64,000 nucleotides of DNA, taken from positions 1,364,001-1,428,000 of the forward strand of contig NZ_JAPCIA010000001.1 in NCBI RefSeq assembly GCF_026107375.2. Direction: 5' to 3'. Both the position numbers and the translations under genes were made by a program. Positions 50,833 through 60,208 of the stretch are shown piece after piece. Under the pieces are notes generated by a model that made no database searches, was not told the origin of the DNA, and saw nothing but the letters and a program-made list of their open reading frames with translations. This stretch comes from Sphingomonas sp. BT-65. GTDB taxonomy: Bacteria; Pseudomonadota; Alphaproteobacteria; Sphingomonadales; Sphingomonadaceae. How positions within the stretch are numbered: the first letter of the stretch is position 1; each line of letters starts with the position of its first letter.

Positions 50833-51045
50833 ATGGATCGGTTGGACAAGCGCAGGATCGCACTCGTCGGCGGCGGCGCGGCCTTGCTCGCCATCACCGC
50901 CCTGCCTCACCCGACCGCGAACATCCAGATCCTCACGCACGAGGTGACGGACACCGCGCCGCGCAAGATCCAGGCGGCGGTCGACCTCGGCATTCTCGCC
51001 GTCTCGGTGCTCTACACCTGGACCGCGAAGCGCGCGATCGGCTGA
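50833..51045 (+). CDS. small membrane protein
   Basis: 70 residues from ATG 50833, which has a GGGAGG ribosome site; the longer frame to 50782 is rejected. Basic start (M-D-R-L-D-K-R-R), one hydrophobic stretch near 8-25 and a second near 46-62. No family is recognised. It lies between the cyclase and the acyl-CoA ligase on the same strand and may be cotranscribed with either. Confidence 0.6.
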   Translation: MDRLDKRRIALVGGGAALLAITALPHPTANIQILTHEVTDTAPRKIQAAVDLGILAVSVLYTWTAKRAIG

Positions 51046-51092
51046 GGCGCCCTCGAATTGACTCGCCCCCCGAGTTGCTTACACCTGTGTAA

Positions 51093-52793
51093 ATGAGCGA
51101 TCCCGAGCATGCTTGGCGCACCGCCTATCGTCACCCCGGCCCTTGGGACCAGCACCTTCCGCCGCTCTCGATGGCCGACGCCTTCGACGAATCCGCGCGG
51201 CGTATGGGCAACACTCCGCTGCTCGACTTCCTGGGCCGGCACTACAGCTATGCCGAGACGCTCGACGGCGCCAATCGTGTCGCCTGCGGCCTTAAGGCGC
51301 TGGGCTACGGCCCCGGCGACCGCATCGGCCTGTTCCTGCCCAATGTGCCGCATTACGTCGCGGCCTATTACGGCATCCTCAAATTGGGTGCGACCGTCGT
51401 CAACTTCTCGCCGCTCTATTCGGTCGAGGAGCTGGAGGCGCAGGTCGAGGATTCAGGCACGCGGCTGCTCTTCACGATCAGCGCCACCGCTCTCCTCCCC
51501 ACCGCGCTCAAGGTGCTCGACGCGAGCAGCCTCGAACGCCTCGTGGTCGGCTCGGTCGCCGGCGCCCTGCCCGCCGCCAAGTCGCTCCTCTACCGATGGC
51601 TGCGCGCCAAGGAAGTCGCCGAAAAGCCCGACGATCCGCGCATCCTCGCCTTCTCGCAGCTCATCGCCAATGACGGCGCGTGCGCGACCGCGGCGATCGA
51701 TCCCGAAACCCATCTCGCGCTGATCCAGTATACCGGCGGTACCACTGGTCTGCCCAAGGGCGCGATGCTCACCCACGCCAACCTCTCCGCCAATGCCCGC
51801 CAGGTCGCCAAGCTCGATCCCGATCTCGGCACGACCAAGGACAAGGTGCTGGGCGTGCTGCCCTTCTTCCACGTCTTCGCCAACACCTGCGTGCTCAACC
51901 GCACCGTGCTGACTGGCGGCGAGATCGTGATGCTCCCGCGCTTCGATGCGGCGCAGGCGCTCGCCGCGATCGGCCGCACCCGCCCGATCGCGCTGCCCGG
52001 CGTGCCGACCATGTTCCAGGCGCTGCTCGATCATCCCAAGGCCGCGTCGACCGACTGGTCGAGCCTCAAATACTGCATCTCCGGCGGCGCCCCCCTCCCC
52101 GCCGAGCTCAAGACGCGGTTCGAGGCCGCGACCGGCGCCAAGCTGCTCGAGGGCTATGGCCTGTCCGAAAGCTCGGGCGTGGTCTCCGCCAACCCGTACA
52201 AGGCCGAGGGCAAGTCGGGCACGATCGGCCAGCCGATCATCGGCACCCGCGTGCAGCTGGTCGACAAGGAGGACGCCACCCGCCCCGCGCCCGAGGGCGA
52301 GCCGGGCGAGATCGTCGTCGCCGGCCCGCAGATCATGGCCGGCTACTGGAACCGCCCCGACACCGACGGCACCACCTTCTGCTATGACGACGCCGGCCAG
52401 AAATGGCTGCGCACCGGCGATGTCGGGCAGATCGACGAAGACGGCTTCATCCGCATCGTCGACCGCATCAAGGACATGATCGCGGTCGGCGGCTTCAAGG
52501 TCTTTCCCAAGCATATCGAGGACGTGCTCTACCGCCACCCCGCGGTGAAGGAGGCGCTGGTGGTCGGCATGCCCGACGCCTATCGTGGCGAGACCCCGCG
52601 TGCCTATGTCTCGCTCAACGACGATGCCGGGCTGGTCACCGGCGAGGCTTTACGCGACTGGCTCAATCCCCAGGTCGGCAAGCACGAGCGCGTCGACGCG
52701 GTGGTGATCCGCGCGAAGCTTCCCAAGACGATGATCGGCAAGTTGAGCCGCAAGGACCTGCTGATCGAGATCGCTTTGGAAGGCAGCGCCTAA
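51093..52793 (+). CDS. long-chain fatty acid-CoA ligase (AMP-forming)
   Basis: 566 residues of the ANL superfamily. The phosphate loop Y-T-G-G-T-T-G-L-P-K-G-A lies near 211-222, followed by G-Y-G-L-S-E near 353, W-L-R-T-G-D-V-G with the conserved Asp, and R-I-K-D-M-I in the hinge. The C-terminal catalytic Lys is in K-T-M-I-G-K-L. It activates fatty acids to acyl-CoA for beta-oxidation or lipid synthesis; FadD is the nearest characterised type. It stands alone, with a palindromic repeat downstream. Confidence 0.9.
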   Translation: MSDPEHAWRTAYRHPGPWDQHLPPLSMADAFDESARRMGNTPLLDFLGRHYSYAETLDGANRVACGLKALGYGPGDRIGLFLPNVPHYVAAYYGILKLGATVVNFSPLYSVEELEAQVEDSGTRLLFTISATALLPTALKVLDASSLERLVVGSVAGALPAAKSLLYRWLRAKEVAEKPDDPRILAFSQLIANDGACATAAIDPETHLALIQYTGGTTGLPKGAMLTHANLSANARQVAKLDPDLGTTKDKVLGVLPFFHVFANTCVLNRTVLTGGEIVMLPRFDAAQALAAIGRTRPIALPGVPTMFQALLDHPKAASTDWSSLKYCISGGAPLPAELKTRFEAATGAKLLEGYGLSESSGVVSANPYKAEGKSGTIGQPIIGTRVQLVDKEDATRPAPEGEPGEIVVAGPQIMAGYWNRPDTDGTTFCYDDAGQKWLRTGDVGQIDEDGFIRIVDRIKDMIAVGGFKVFPKHIEDVLYRHPAVKEALVVGMPDAYRGETPRAYVSLNDDAGLVTGEALRDWLNPQVGKHERVDAVVIRAKLPKTMIGKLSRKDLLIEIALEGSA

Positions 52794-52800
52794 CCCAAGC

Positions 52801-52910
52801 CCGTCACCCCGGCTTCGCGCCGGGGTCCACCGGGCGGCAGGCGTTGCGCTACGATCTTTGCCGCCATCGCTCGCGGATGAGTAGGCCCCGGCACAAGGCC
52901 GGGGTGACGG
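52801..52910. repeat. second-family REP-like inverted repeat
   Basis: cgtcaccccggcttcgcgcc at 52802 opens one arm, and ggccccggcacaaggccggg (from 52884) then gtgacgg closes the other, each arm containing its own CCCCGG/CCGGGG hairpin. The spacer is about 55 bases. The sequence differs from copies A-C and lies between two convergent genes. Confidence 0.75.
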
Positions 52911-54272
52911 CTAGTTCGGCAACATCACCGCCTTCAAATTCATGAACTCGTGCAACCCCCACGGCCCCAGCTCGCGGCCATGGCCCGATCGCTTCACGCC
53001 GCCGAACGGCGCCTCGGGCGTCGAGGCGAGCATCTGGTTCACCGCGGTCATCCCGCTCTCGATATCGCGCACGAAGCGGTCGATCTCTTGGCTGTCCTTG
53101 GTCCACACGCTCGATCCGAGCCCGAACGGCACATCGTTCGCCAGCGCGATCGCCGCATCGATGTCCTCGGCCCGGAACACCATCGCGACCGGTCCAAAAA
53201 TCTCTTCCTGCGCGAAATCCGCCTCGGGATGGACGTCGGTGAGCACACCCGCGCGCATCCAGGCCCCGTCGCGCTCGAGCTTCTCGCCGCCGACCAGCTT
53301 CGCCCCGTCCGCGGTCGCGCGCTCGATCTGCTCCAGCACGGTATCGCGCTGCTCGACGCTCGACAGCGGCCCCATCTCGATCCCGGCCGCCATCGGATCA
53401 CCGATCTTCACCGCCAGCATCGCCGCGGTGAACTTCTCCAGGAACGCGTCATACACGTCGGCATGCACGATCATCCGCTTGGCGCAGATGCAGCTCTGCC
53501 CGGCATTCTGCACCCGCGCCCTGACCGCCGCCTTCACCGCCGCGTCGAGATCGGCGGAGGGCATCACGACGAACGGGTCCGATCCGCCGAGCTCAAGCAC
53601 AACCTTCTTGAGCGCCTTGCCCGCTGCTTCGGCCACCTTCGCGCCCGCGCCCTCGCTCCCGGTCAGCGTCACCGCCGCGACGCGCTTGTCGGCGATGATC
53701 CGCGAGACCTTGTCCGACTTGATCGCGAGATTCTGGAACACCCCGTCCGGCGCGCCGGCCGCGCTCACCATCTGCTGGATCAGCGCCGCGCAGCCCTGAG
53801 TCAGCGAGGCGTGCTTGAGCAGCCCGACATTGCCCGCGAGGATCGTCGGCGCGAGCCAGCGCACCGCCTGCCAATAGGGGAAGTTCCACGGCATCACCGC
53901 CAGCACCGGCCCGAGCGGCAGCCAGTGCGCCACCGCGCGCCCGCTCGCGGTCCTGGTCTCGACCGGCGCCAGATGGGCCGCCCCCTGCTCCGCATAGTAG
54001 CGGAAGCCCGCGATGCACTTCTCCACCTCGGCCACTGCTGAGACGAGCGTCTTGCCCATCTCCTTCGTCGCGGTCTCGGCGAGATGTTGCTTGTTCGCCT
54101 CGAACTGGTCGGCGATCGCGCTCAGCAGCGCGGTGCGCTGTTCCAGTTCGCTCACCCGCCACGACCGGAACGCCGCATCGGCCCGCGCCAGCGCCGCCTC
54201 GATCCCGTCATCGTCCAGCGCCGCGATCGTCGCGCCCTCTTCGCCGGTCGCCGGATTGATACTGGTGAACAT
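52911..54272 (-). CDS. NAD(P)-dependent aldehyde dehydrogenase, succinate-semialdehyde type
   Basis: 453 residues. The catalytic Cys261 is in N-A-G-Q-S-C and Glu227 in E-L-G-G-S-D-P-F; M-P-W-N-F-P-Y-W (127-134) binds the cofactor. The short length and the N-A-G-Q-S-C-I-C-A-K-R context resemble the Sad/YneI group of succinate-semialdehyde dehydrogenases more than GabD. No GABA genes are adjacent. It is divergent from xseB. Confidence 0.9.
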   Translation of the reverse strand: MFTSINPATGEEGATIAALDDDGIEAALARADAAFRSWRVSELEQRTALLSAIADQFEANKQHLAETATKEMGKTLVSAVAEVEKCIAGFRYYAEQGAAHLAPVETRTASGRAVAHWLPLGPVLAVMPWNFPYWQAVRWLAPTILAGNVGLLKHASLTQGCAALIQQMVSAAGAPDGVFQNLAIKSDKVSRIIADKRVAAVTLTGSEGAGAKVAEAAGKALKKVVLELGGSDPFVVMPSADLDAAVKAAVRARVQNAGQSCICAKRMIVHADVYDAFLEKFTAAMLAVKIGDPMAAGIEMGPLSSVEQRDTVLEQIERATADGAKLVGGEKLERDGAWMRAGVLTDVHPEADFAQEEIFGPVAMVFRAEDIDAAIALANDVPFGLGSSVWTKDSQEIDRFVRDIESGMTAVNQMLASTPEAPFGGVKRSGHGRELGPWGLHEFMNLKAVMLPN

Positions 54273-54358
54273 GGCTGATCTCCTTCGCGGGCAATGTAGG
54301 AACCCCGCTCGAATTGCGGGAGGTTGAATTGGTTCCGCCCACGGAGCATAGCGGCGGC

Positions 54359-54619
54359 ATGACCGAGGGGACCGACATCGCCGCGCTTTCGTTCGAGGAT
54401 GCGCTCAAGGAGCTGGAGCGGATCGTCACGCGTCTCGAAAGCGGCGACGCGCTGCTCGACGAGGCAATCGCGCTCTACGAACGCGGCGATGCGCTGCGCC
54501 GCCAATGCGCCGCGCGGCTCGATGCGGCGCAAGCAAGGATAGAGGCGATCCGCGCCGATGCCGACGGCCGCGTCACCGGCACCACGCCCTTCGCCGCAGC
54601 CCCCCCTTCGAACGGATGA
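54359..54619 (+). CDS. xseB: exodeoxyribonuclease VII small subunit
   Basis: 86 residues from ATG 54359. The family pattern is clear: L-S-F-E-D-A-L-K-E-L-E-R-I-V-T-R-L-E-S-G, then L-D-E-A-I-A-L-Y-E-R-G. XseB joins XseA, encoded elsewhere, to degrade single-stranded DNA. The stop overlaps ispA (ATGA), a conserved arrangement in many proteobacteria. Confidence 0.94.
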   Translation: MTEGTDIAALSFEDALKELERIVTRLESGDALLDEAIALYERGDALRRQCAARLDAAQARIEAIRADADGRVTGTTPFAAAPPSNG

Positions 54620-55527
54620 GCGAGGCGGTGGCGCACGCCAGCCTCGCGCTCGAATCGGCGATGCGCGACGTGGCGGAGGAGATCGACCGCCAGTTCGAGC
54701 TGCTGCTCCCCATCCCCGCCGATCCGCGCGCGCGGCTCTATGCCGCGATGCGCCATGCCGCGATCGGCGGCGGCAAGCGGCTACGCCCGCTGCTTACCTT
54801 CGCCACCGCGCGGCTGTTCGCGGTCGCCCCCGCCTGCACCGTGCGCGCCGCCACCGCGGTCGAGTGCATCCATGTCTATTCGCTGATCCACGACGATCTG
54901 CCCGCGATGGACGATGACGACATGCGCCGCGGCAAGCCCACCGTCCACCGCGCCTATGACGAGGCCACCGCGATCCTCGCCGGCGATTGCCTCCACGCGC
55001 TCGCGTTCGAGATCCTCGCCGATCCCGCGACCCATGCCGACCCCTTCGTGCGTGCCGAGCTGGTCGCCGATCTCGCGCGCGCCGCAGGCCCCGCGGGCAT
55101 GGCCGGCGGGCAGATGATGGACCTGATGGCGGAGCAGAGCGGCTTCGACCTCGCCACCGTCACCCGCTGCCAGGCGCTCAAGACCGGCGCGCTGATCTCC
55201 TGCGCGGTCGAGGCCGGGGCGATCCTCGGCCGCATCCCGCCCGACGCGCGCACCGGCCTGCGCGGCTATGCCCGCGACATCGGCCTCGCCTTCCAGATCG
55301 CCGACGACATCCTCGACGTCGAGGGCGACGAGGACGCCGCCGGCAAGAGGCTACGAAAGGATGCGGCGGCGGGCAAGGAGACCTTCCTCACCCTGCTCGG
55401 CCTCGACCGCGCGCGCGAGCAGGCGCGCCTGCTCGTCGAGCAGGCGATCGCCCATCTCCACGCCTATGGCGAGGAAGCCGACCTGCTGCGCGACATCGCC
55501 CGCTACACGCTCGAGCGCGACCGCTGA
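54616..55527 (+). CDS. ispA: farnesyl diphosphate synthase
   Basis: 303 residues from ATG 54616, overlapping the xseB stop. Two Asp-rich motifs mark the trans-prenyltransferase: D-D-L-P-A-M-D-D-D-D (98-107) with the extra residues of bacterial FPP synthases, and D-D-I-L-D near the C-terminal third. G-G-K-R-L-R-P near 53-59 binds IPP. It makes farnesyl diphosphate for quinones, undecaprenyl phosphate and carotenoids. dxs, often next, is absent; coaD follows. Confidence 0.94.
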   Translation: MSEAVAHASLALESAMRDVAEEIDRQFELLLPIPADPRARLYAAMRHAAIGGGKRLRPLLTFATARLFAVAPACTVRAATAVECIHVYSLIHDDLPAMDDDDMRRGKPTVHRAYDEATAILAGDCLHALAFEILADPATHADPFVRAELVADLARAAGPAGMAGGQMMDLMAEQSGFDLATVTRCQALKTGALISCAVEAGAILGRIPPDARTGLRGYARDIGLAFQIADDILDVEGDEDAAGKRLRKDAAAGKETFLTLLGLDRAREQARLLVEQAIAHLHAYGEEADLLRDIARYTLERDR

Positions 55528-55546
55528 CCTCTAACGGAGCCCGCCC

Positions 55547-56053
55547 ATGACCCTTCGCACCGGCGTCTATCCCGGCACCTTCGATCCGATCACGCTCGGC
55601 CATATGGACATCATCCGCCGTGGGGCGAAGCTGGTCGACCGGCTCGTCATCGGGGTCACCACCAACCCCTCCAAGGACCCGATGTTCAGCGTCGAGGAGC
55701 GGATGGCGATGGTCCGCCGCGAGGTCGAGGGGATCGAGGGCGAGATCCATGTCGTCAGCTTCGATTCGCTGCTGATGGACTTCGCCGAGCGCGAGGGCGC
55801 CAGCGTCATCATCCGCGGCCTGCGCGCGGTCGCCGACTTCGAATACGAATATCAGATGGCTGGCATGAACCAGCAATTGAACAGCCGGATCGAGACGGTC
55901 TTCCTGATGGCCGACGTCTCGCTCCAGCCGATCGCCTCGCGCCTGGTCAAGGAGATCGCGTTGTTCGGCGGCGAGATCCGCAAGTTCGTCACCCCCGCGG
56001 TGCGCGAGGAGGTCATGGCGCGGGTGGACCAGATCGGCCGGAAAGGCTCATAG
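55547..56053 (+). CDS. coaD: phosphopantetheine adenylyltransferase
   Basis: 168 residues, normal CoaD length. The nucleotidyltransferase motif G-T-F-D-P-I-T-L-G-H lies near 9-18, with Y-P-G before it, and R-G-L-R-A-V-x-D-F-E-Y-E near 92-103. The ISST-type motif is I-A-S-R-L-V-K-E-I-A. It makes dephospho-CoA in CoA synthesis. It begins 19 bases after ispA, probably on the same transcript. Confidence 0.96.
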   Translation: MTLRTGVYPGTFDPITLGHMDIIRRGAKLVDRLVIGVTTNPSKDPMFSVEERMAMVRREVEGIEGEIHVVSFDSLLMDFAEREGASVIIRGLRAVADFEYEYQMAGMNQQLNSRIETVFLMADVSLQPIASRLVKEIALFGGEIRKFVTPAVREEVMARVDQIGRKGS

Positions 56054-56153
56054 GCGCCGGCGCCGCCGCAATTCTGCCGCCCGCCGCATTCACTTTGCCG
56101 CAAGCGGCGAATTGTTCTAAGTCGCTGCCATTCCAGATCCGGTGGGGATATCG

Positions 56154-56804
56154 ATGCGTTTTGTAGCCCTGATTCTTGCCTTCGCGGCCTCGCTTTTCGC
56201 CATGCCGGCGAGCGCGCAATATGTGCCTGGTCCCGCGGGGCGCGCCGCCCCGCCCGCCACGACCGACAAGGAAAATCTCTGGCTGCTCGACCTGTCGACC
56301 GGCGGCCGCGTCACCATCTGGCTGCGCCCCGACGTTGCGCCCAAGATGGTCGAGCGGGTCAAGGACCTCACGCGCAAGAAATTCTACGACGGCCTCGTTT
56401 TCCATCGCGTGATCGAGGGCTTCATGGCGCAGGGCGGCGACCCCAAGGGCGACGGCAGCGGCGGTTCGGAGCAGCCCGACCTGCCCAAGGAGTTCAACTA
56501 TCTCCCGCACGTCCGCGGTGCGGTCTCCGCCGCCCGCGCGCAGAGCGAGGACAGCGCCAACAGCCAGTTCTTCATCATGTTCGTGCCGCGGCTCGGCCTC
56601 GACCAGAAATATACGGTGTTCGGCCGCGTGCTCGACGGCATGCAATATGTCGACTCGATCCCGCGCGGCGAGCCGCCCGCGAATCCCGCCAAGATCGTCC
56701 ACGCCTATATCGCCGCGGACAACCCGCCGGCCTACACCCCGCCGCCCCCGCCCGCGCCGGTCGAGGTGCCTGCAGCACTGCCGCCGGGGCCAGGCAAGAA
56801 GTGA
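56154..56804 (+). CDS. exported cyclophilin-type peptidyl-prolyl isomerase
   Basis: 216 residues from ATG 56154, with a signal peptide (1-22, ending A-S-A-Q). The cyclophilin fold shows F-Y-D-G-L-V-F-H-R-V-I-E-G-F-M-A-Q-G-G-D-P, A-N-S-Q-F-F-I-M and Y-T-V-F-G-R-V, covering the active-site Arg, Phe and Gln. The tail is Pro-rich. It should help fold periplasmic proteins. A REP-like hairpin separates it from queA. Confidence 0.92.
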   Translation: MRFVALILAFAASLFAMPASAQYVPGPAGRAAPPATTDKENLWLLDLSTGGRVTIWLRPDVAPKMVERVKDLTRKKFYDGLVFHRVIEGFMAQGGDPKGDGSGGSEQPDLPKEFNYLPHVRGAVSAARAQSEDSANSQFFIMFVPRLGLDQKYTVFGRVLDGMQYVDSIPRGEPPANPAKIVHAYIAADNPPAYTPPPPPAPVEVPAALPPGPGKK

Positions 56805-56808
56805 TCTT

Positions 56809-56833
56809 AATCCTCCCCGGAACGGGGAGGATT
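56809..56833. repeat. single REP-like hairpin
   Basis: AATCCTCCCCG (56809-56819) and CGGGGAGGATT (56823-56833) form an 11-bp perfect stem with a 3-base loop. The arm sequence resembles the outer arms of copies A-C. It ends about 10 bases before the queA start. Confidence 0.7.
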
Positions 56834-56843
56834 TGAGTTCCGG

Positions 56844-57881
56844 ATGAACGTCGACCTGTTCGATTTCGAGCTGCCGCCCGAGCGCATCGCGCTGCGCCCG
56901 GCTTCCCCGCGCGATTCGGCGCGGCTGCTGCTGCTCGACGGAGAGCGCACCGAGGACCGGCTCGTCCGCGACCTCCCCACGCTGCTGCGTCCCGGCGACC
57001 TGCTCGTCTTCAACGATACCCGCGTCATCCCCGCCCAGCTCGAAGGCCGGCGGGGCGAGGCGAAGATCGGCGCCACGCTCCACAAGCGCGAAGGTCCGCG
57101 CCACTGGATCGCCTTCATCCGCAACGCCAAAAGGCTGCACTCCGGCGACACGATCGATTTCGGCGAGGGCGTCACCGCGATCGCCGAGGCGCGCCATGAC
57201 GACGGCAGCTTCACGCTGTTCTTCCCCGGCGACGAACCGGTCGAGCTGCTGCTCGAGCGCGCCGGACGCATGCCGCTTCCGCCCTATATCGCCGCCAAGC
57301 GCCCGACCGACGCCCGCGACGCCGACGACTATCAGACGATGTTCGCGAACGAACCCGGCGCCGTCGCCGCCCCCACCGCCGCGCTGCACTTCACACCCGA
57401 TCTCATATCCGCGCTCGAAGCCGCGGGAATCGAGCACACCACGCTCACCCTTCATGTCGGCGCGGGCACCTTCCTGCCGGTCAAGGCCGGCGACACCGAC
57501 GATCACCGCATGCATGCCGAATGGGGACGCATCGACCAGGCGACGGCGGACAAGCTCAACGCCGTCCGCGCCAAGAGCGGCCGCGTCATCGCCGTCGGCA
57601 CCACCAGCCTGCGCCTGATCGAGAGCGCGACTGGCGAGGACGGCATCGTCCGCCCGTTCGAGGGCGATACCGCGATCTTCATCACCCCCGGCTATCGCTT
57701 CCGCGGCGTGGACGGCCTCGTCACCAATTTCCACCTGCCGCGCTCGACCTTGTTCATGCTGGTTTCGGCGCTGATGGGCCTCGACCGCATGCAGGCCGCC
57801 TACGCCCACGCCATCGCTGCCAATTACAGTTTCTACAGCTATGGTGACGCCAGCCTGCTCCTGCCCGGAAAGCCCGTATGA
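56844..57881 (+). CDS. queA: tRNA preQ1(34) S-adenosylmethionine ribosyltransferase-isomerase
   Basis: 345 residues, full-length QueA. Family motifs include [11 protein letters not shown] near 5-15, [12 protein letters not shown] near 52-63, M-P-L-P-P-Y-I, Y-Q-T-M-F-A and H-V-G-A-G-T-F. It transfers ribosyl from SAM to preQ1 in tRNA, making epoxyqueuosine. tgt, the previous step, lies about 3.7 kb downstream. Its stop overlaps the next gene by four bases. Confidence 0.96.
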   Translation: MNVDLFDFELPPERIALRPASPRDSARLLLLDGERTEDRLVRDLPTLLRPGDLLVFNDTRVIPAQLEGRRGEAKIGATLHKREGPRHWIAFIRNAKRLHSGDTIDFGEGVTAIAEARHDDGSFTLFFPGDEPVELLLERAGRMPLPPYIAAKRPTDARDADDYQTMFANEPGAVAAPTAALHFTPDLISALEAAGIEHTTLTLHVGAGTFLPVKAGDTDDHRMHAEWGRIDQATADKLNAVRAKSGRVIAVGTTSLRLIESATGEDGIVRPFEGDTAIFITPGYRFRGVDGLVTNFHLPRSTLFMLVSALMGLDRMQAAYAHAIAANYSFYSYGDASLLLPGKPV

Positions 57882-58378
57882 TCCTTTTCGCCCTCGCCGC
57901 CCTCGCCGCCCAGCAGCAGCCGGCGACCCCGCCGCCCGTGCTGGTGCGTCCGCTTCCCGGCGCCGAGCCGATCCCGCTGATGATCGCCGAGCCGGTGGCG
58001 ATGGCGATCGCGGCGTTCGATGCGGACGGCGACGGCACCGTCACCCGTGCCGAGTTCGATGCCGGGGTGCGCAAGAGCTTCGAGGCGGTGGCGAAGGGCC
58101 AGCCATCGATGGGCTATATCCAGTTCGGCGACTGGTCCGAACGCTGGCTCGGCAACCGCAACGCGCTGCCCAGCCCGTTCGAGGTCGACCAGGACGGCGA
58201 CAACCGCATCAGCCTCGCCGAGCTGCAGGACCGCTTCGAGCTGTTCTTCACCCGCTTCGACCGCGACAAGAACGGCGCGATCCTGCGCAGCGAGCTGCTC
58301 ACTACGCGCCCGCAGCCCCAGCCCGGCGCACGCCCGGGCGACGGCGAGAACCGCCGCCCGCAGCGCCGCCGCGGCTAG
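57878..58378 (+). CDS. EF-hand domain protein
   Basis: 166 residues. Three EF-hand calcium loops are readable: [13 protein letters not shown] near 48-60, [13 protein letters not shown] near 104-116, and [13 protein letters not shown] near 127-139. The hydrophobic start suggests export or weak membrane attachment. The tail is Pro/Arg-rich. ATG overlaps the queA stop, so the gene is coupled to it without obvious functional link. Confidence 0.82.
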   Translation: MILFALAALAAQQQPATPPPVLVRPLPGAEPIPLMIAEPVAMAIAAFDADGDGTVTRAEFDAGVRKSFEAVAKGQPSMGYIQFGDWSERWLGNRNALPSPFEVDQDGDNRISLAELQDRFELFFTRFDRDKNGAILRSELLTTRPQPQPGARPGDGENRRPQRRRG

Positions 58379-59127
58379 AGCGATCGCTCGGCATAGATCG
58401 TCATCGCCTCGGCGATGAACGCTGCCGTCCCCGGCAGCGCGCCGTCCTCATAGGTGCCGCGAAACTCGGGATTCTCGACATAGATGCGCCCCAGCCCGGC
58501 GAACGCCGCCGCATCGGGGGTCCAGCTGTGGCATACCCAGGCATAGTGGCGCGCGGTCACTGCCTGCACCGCTTCGGACCCCGGCGCCGCGCCCTCGCGG
58601 AACAGCCGCTGGAAGTCGCCGCGAATCGCCTCCATCTCGGCCTGGATCTGCGCGACCTTCTCCTTCGAGAAGCCCCGCGCCTTTTCCTGCGCGGCGCGCA
58701 CCGCCTCCTCGCCTCAGAAGCTCGCCGCCTCGCGCTCCCAGCGCTCGCGCGTCTCGGGCGCGATCCCGGCGTAATATTCATTGTCTTCCATCGTCTCATC
58801 CTTTTCGAGCGACGCGATCGTGCGGTCGATCGTGCGGATGAGGTCGCGATACTGGCCGATCCGCGCCGCCAGCGCTTCCCGATGCCCCTTCAGCGCCGTC
58901 AGCGGATCGAACCCCGGATCGTCGAGGATCGCGCTGATCTCGCCAAGCGGCAGTCCCAGCTCGCGATAGAACAGGATCTGCTGCAACCGCAGCAGCTCCG
59001 GGCGGCCATAATAGCGATAGCCATTGCCGCCGACATGCCCCGGCTTGAGCAAGCCAATCGCGTCATAATGATGCAGCGTGCGCACGCTGATTCGCGCCGC
59101 CTTCGCCACCTGCCGCACCGTTCGCAT
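58375..59127 (-). pseudogene. MerR regulator with TipAS domain, broken by an in-frame stop
   Basis: One continuous minus-strand frame encodes a MerR winged helix (T-V-R-Q-V-A-K-A-A-R-I-S-V-R-T-L-H-H-Y-D, then G-Y-R-Y-Y) and, after a helix, a TipAS ligand-binding domain ending in Y-A-E-R-S-L. A TGA at 58714-58716 interrupts it at codon 138, between A-S-F and G-E-E-A, where homologues of this type may have Trp. A single change (TGG to TGA) would explain it. The remainder reads clean to 58375. The C-terminal part could restart at GTG 58701, with GAGGAGG just upstream. I prefer a nonsense mutation or sequencing error. Confidence 0.75.
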
Positions 59128-59248
59128 GTCGTTCCTCATCTTCACGCGAATCGCCCTTTCGGGGATGACGCAGCGTCAGGGTCAAGCCCGATCCAAAATC
59201 GCACTGTGTCCTAGCATCACATGCTGCGCTGCGGCTAAGGTCGCCGCG

Positions 59249-60208
59249 ATGCACGGGTCGCACAACCATAGCCATGCCGGACACGCCCACAGCCATGGGG
59301 GCCACAGCCATGCCCCGGCCGATTTCGGCCGCGCCTTTGCGGTCGGCACCGCGCTCAACCTCGCCTTCGTCGCGGTCGAGGGCGCGGCGGGCCTCCTCAC
59401 CGGCTCCATGGCACTGCTGGCGGACGCCGGGCACAATCTCTCCGACGTTCTCGGCCTGCTGATCGCCTGGGGCGGTGCGTCGCTCGCCAAGCTCCCGGCC
59501 TCGCGCCGCTTCACCTATGGCCTGTCGAGCTCGACCATCCTCGCCGCACTCGCCAACGCCGTGCTGCTGCTGGTCGCGGTCGGCGCGATCGCGCTCGAGG
59601 CGGTGCAGCGCTTCCGCGATCCGCCGCCGGTCGAGGGCGTAACGGTGATGATCGTCGCCGGCGTCGGCATCCTCATCAACGGCGCCACCGCGCTCATGTT
59701 CATGCGCGGCCGTGCGAGCGACATCAACGTCCGCGGCGCCTATCTCCACATGGCCGCCGACGCGGGCGTCTCGGCCGGCGTGGTGGTCGGCGGCGGGCTG
59801 ATCCTGCTCACCAACGCACTATGGATCGATCCCGCGATCAGCCTCGTCATCGTCGCGGCGATCCTGTGGAGCACCTGGGGCCTGCTGCGCGATTCGGTGA
59901 CGATGGCGCTCCACGCCGTCCCGCCCGGCATCGATCCGGAGAAGGTCGAGGCGATGCTCGCTTCGCTCCCCGGCGTCACCCGCGTCCACGATCTCCACAT
60001 CTGGCCGATGAGCACCACCGAGGTCGCGCTGACCGCGCATCTGCTGATCCCGGAAGGCCATCCCGGCGACGCTTTCCTCGAAGACGCGCAGCACCGCCTC
60101 CAGCATGACTTCCGCATCGGCCACGCGACGCTGCAGATCGAGGTCGGCGACGGCGATCCCTGCCGCCTGCACAACGGCCATGGCAATCATGGCCACGCGC
60201 ATGACTGA
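59249..60208 (+). CDS. cation diffusion facilitator metal exporter
   Basis: 319 residues from ATG 59249. The His-rich N-terminus (H-x-H-S-H-A-G-H-A-H-S-H) is followed by six membrane segments. The transport-site pairs are visible as L-L-A-D-A-G-H-N-L-S-D (56-66) in helix 2 and H-M-A-A-D-A-G in helix 5. The C-terminal cytoplasmic domain precedes another His-rich tail. It resembles CzcD/ZitB and likely exports Zn or Co. It is divergent from the broken MerR gene, and the HAD gene overlaps its end. Confidence 0.93.
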   Translation: MHGSHNHSHAGHAHSHGGHSHAPADFGRAFAVGTALNLAFVAVEGAAGLLTGSMALLADAGHNLSDVLGLLIAWGGASLAKLPASRRFTYGLSSSTILAALANAVLLLVAVGAIALEAVQRFRDPPPVEGVTVMIVAGVGILINGATALMFMRGRASDINVRGAYLHMAADAGVSAGVVVGGGLILLTNALWIDPAISLVIVAAILWSTWGLLRDSVTMALHAVPPGIDPEKVEAMLASLPGVTRVHDLHIWPMSTTEVALTAHLLIPEGHPGDAFLEDAQHRLQHDFRIGHATLQIEVGDGDPCRLHNGHGNHGHAHD

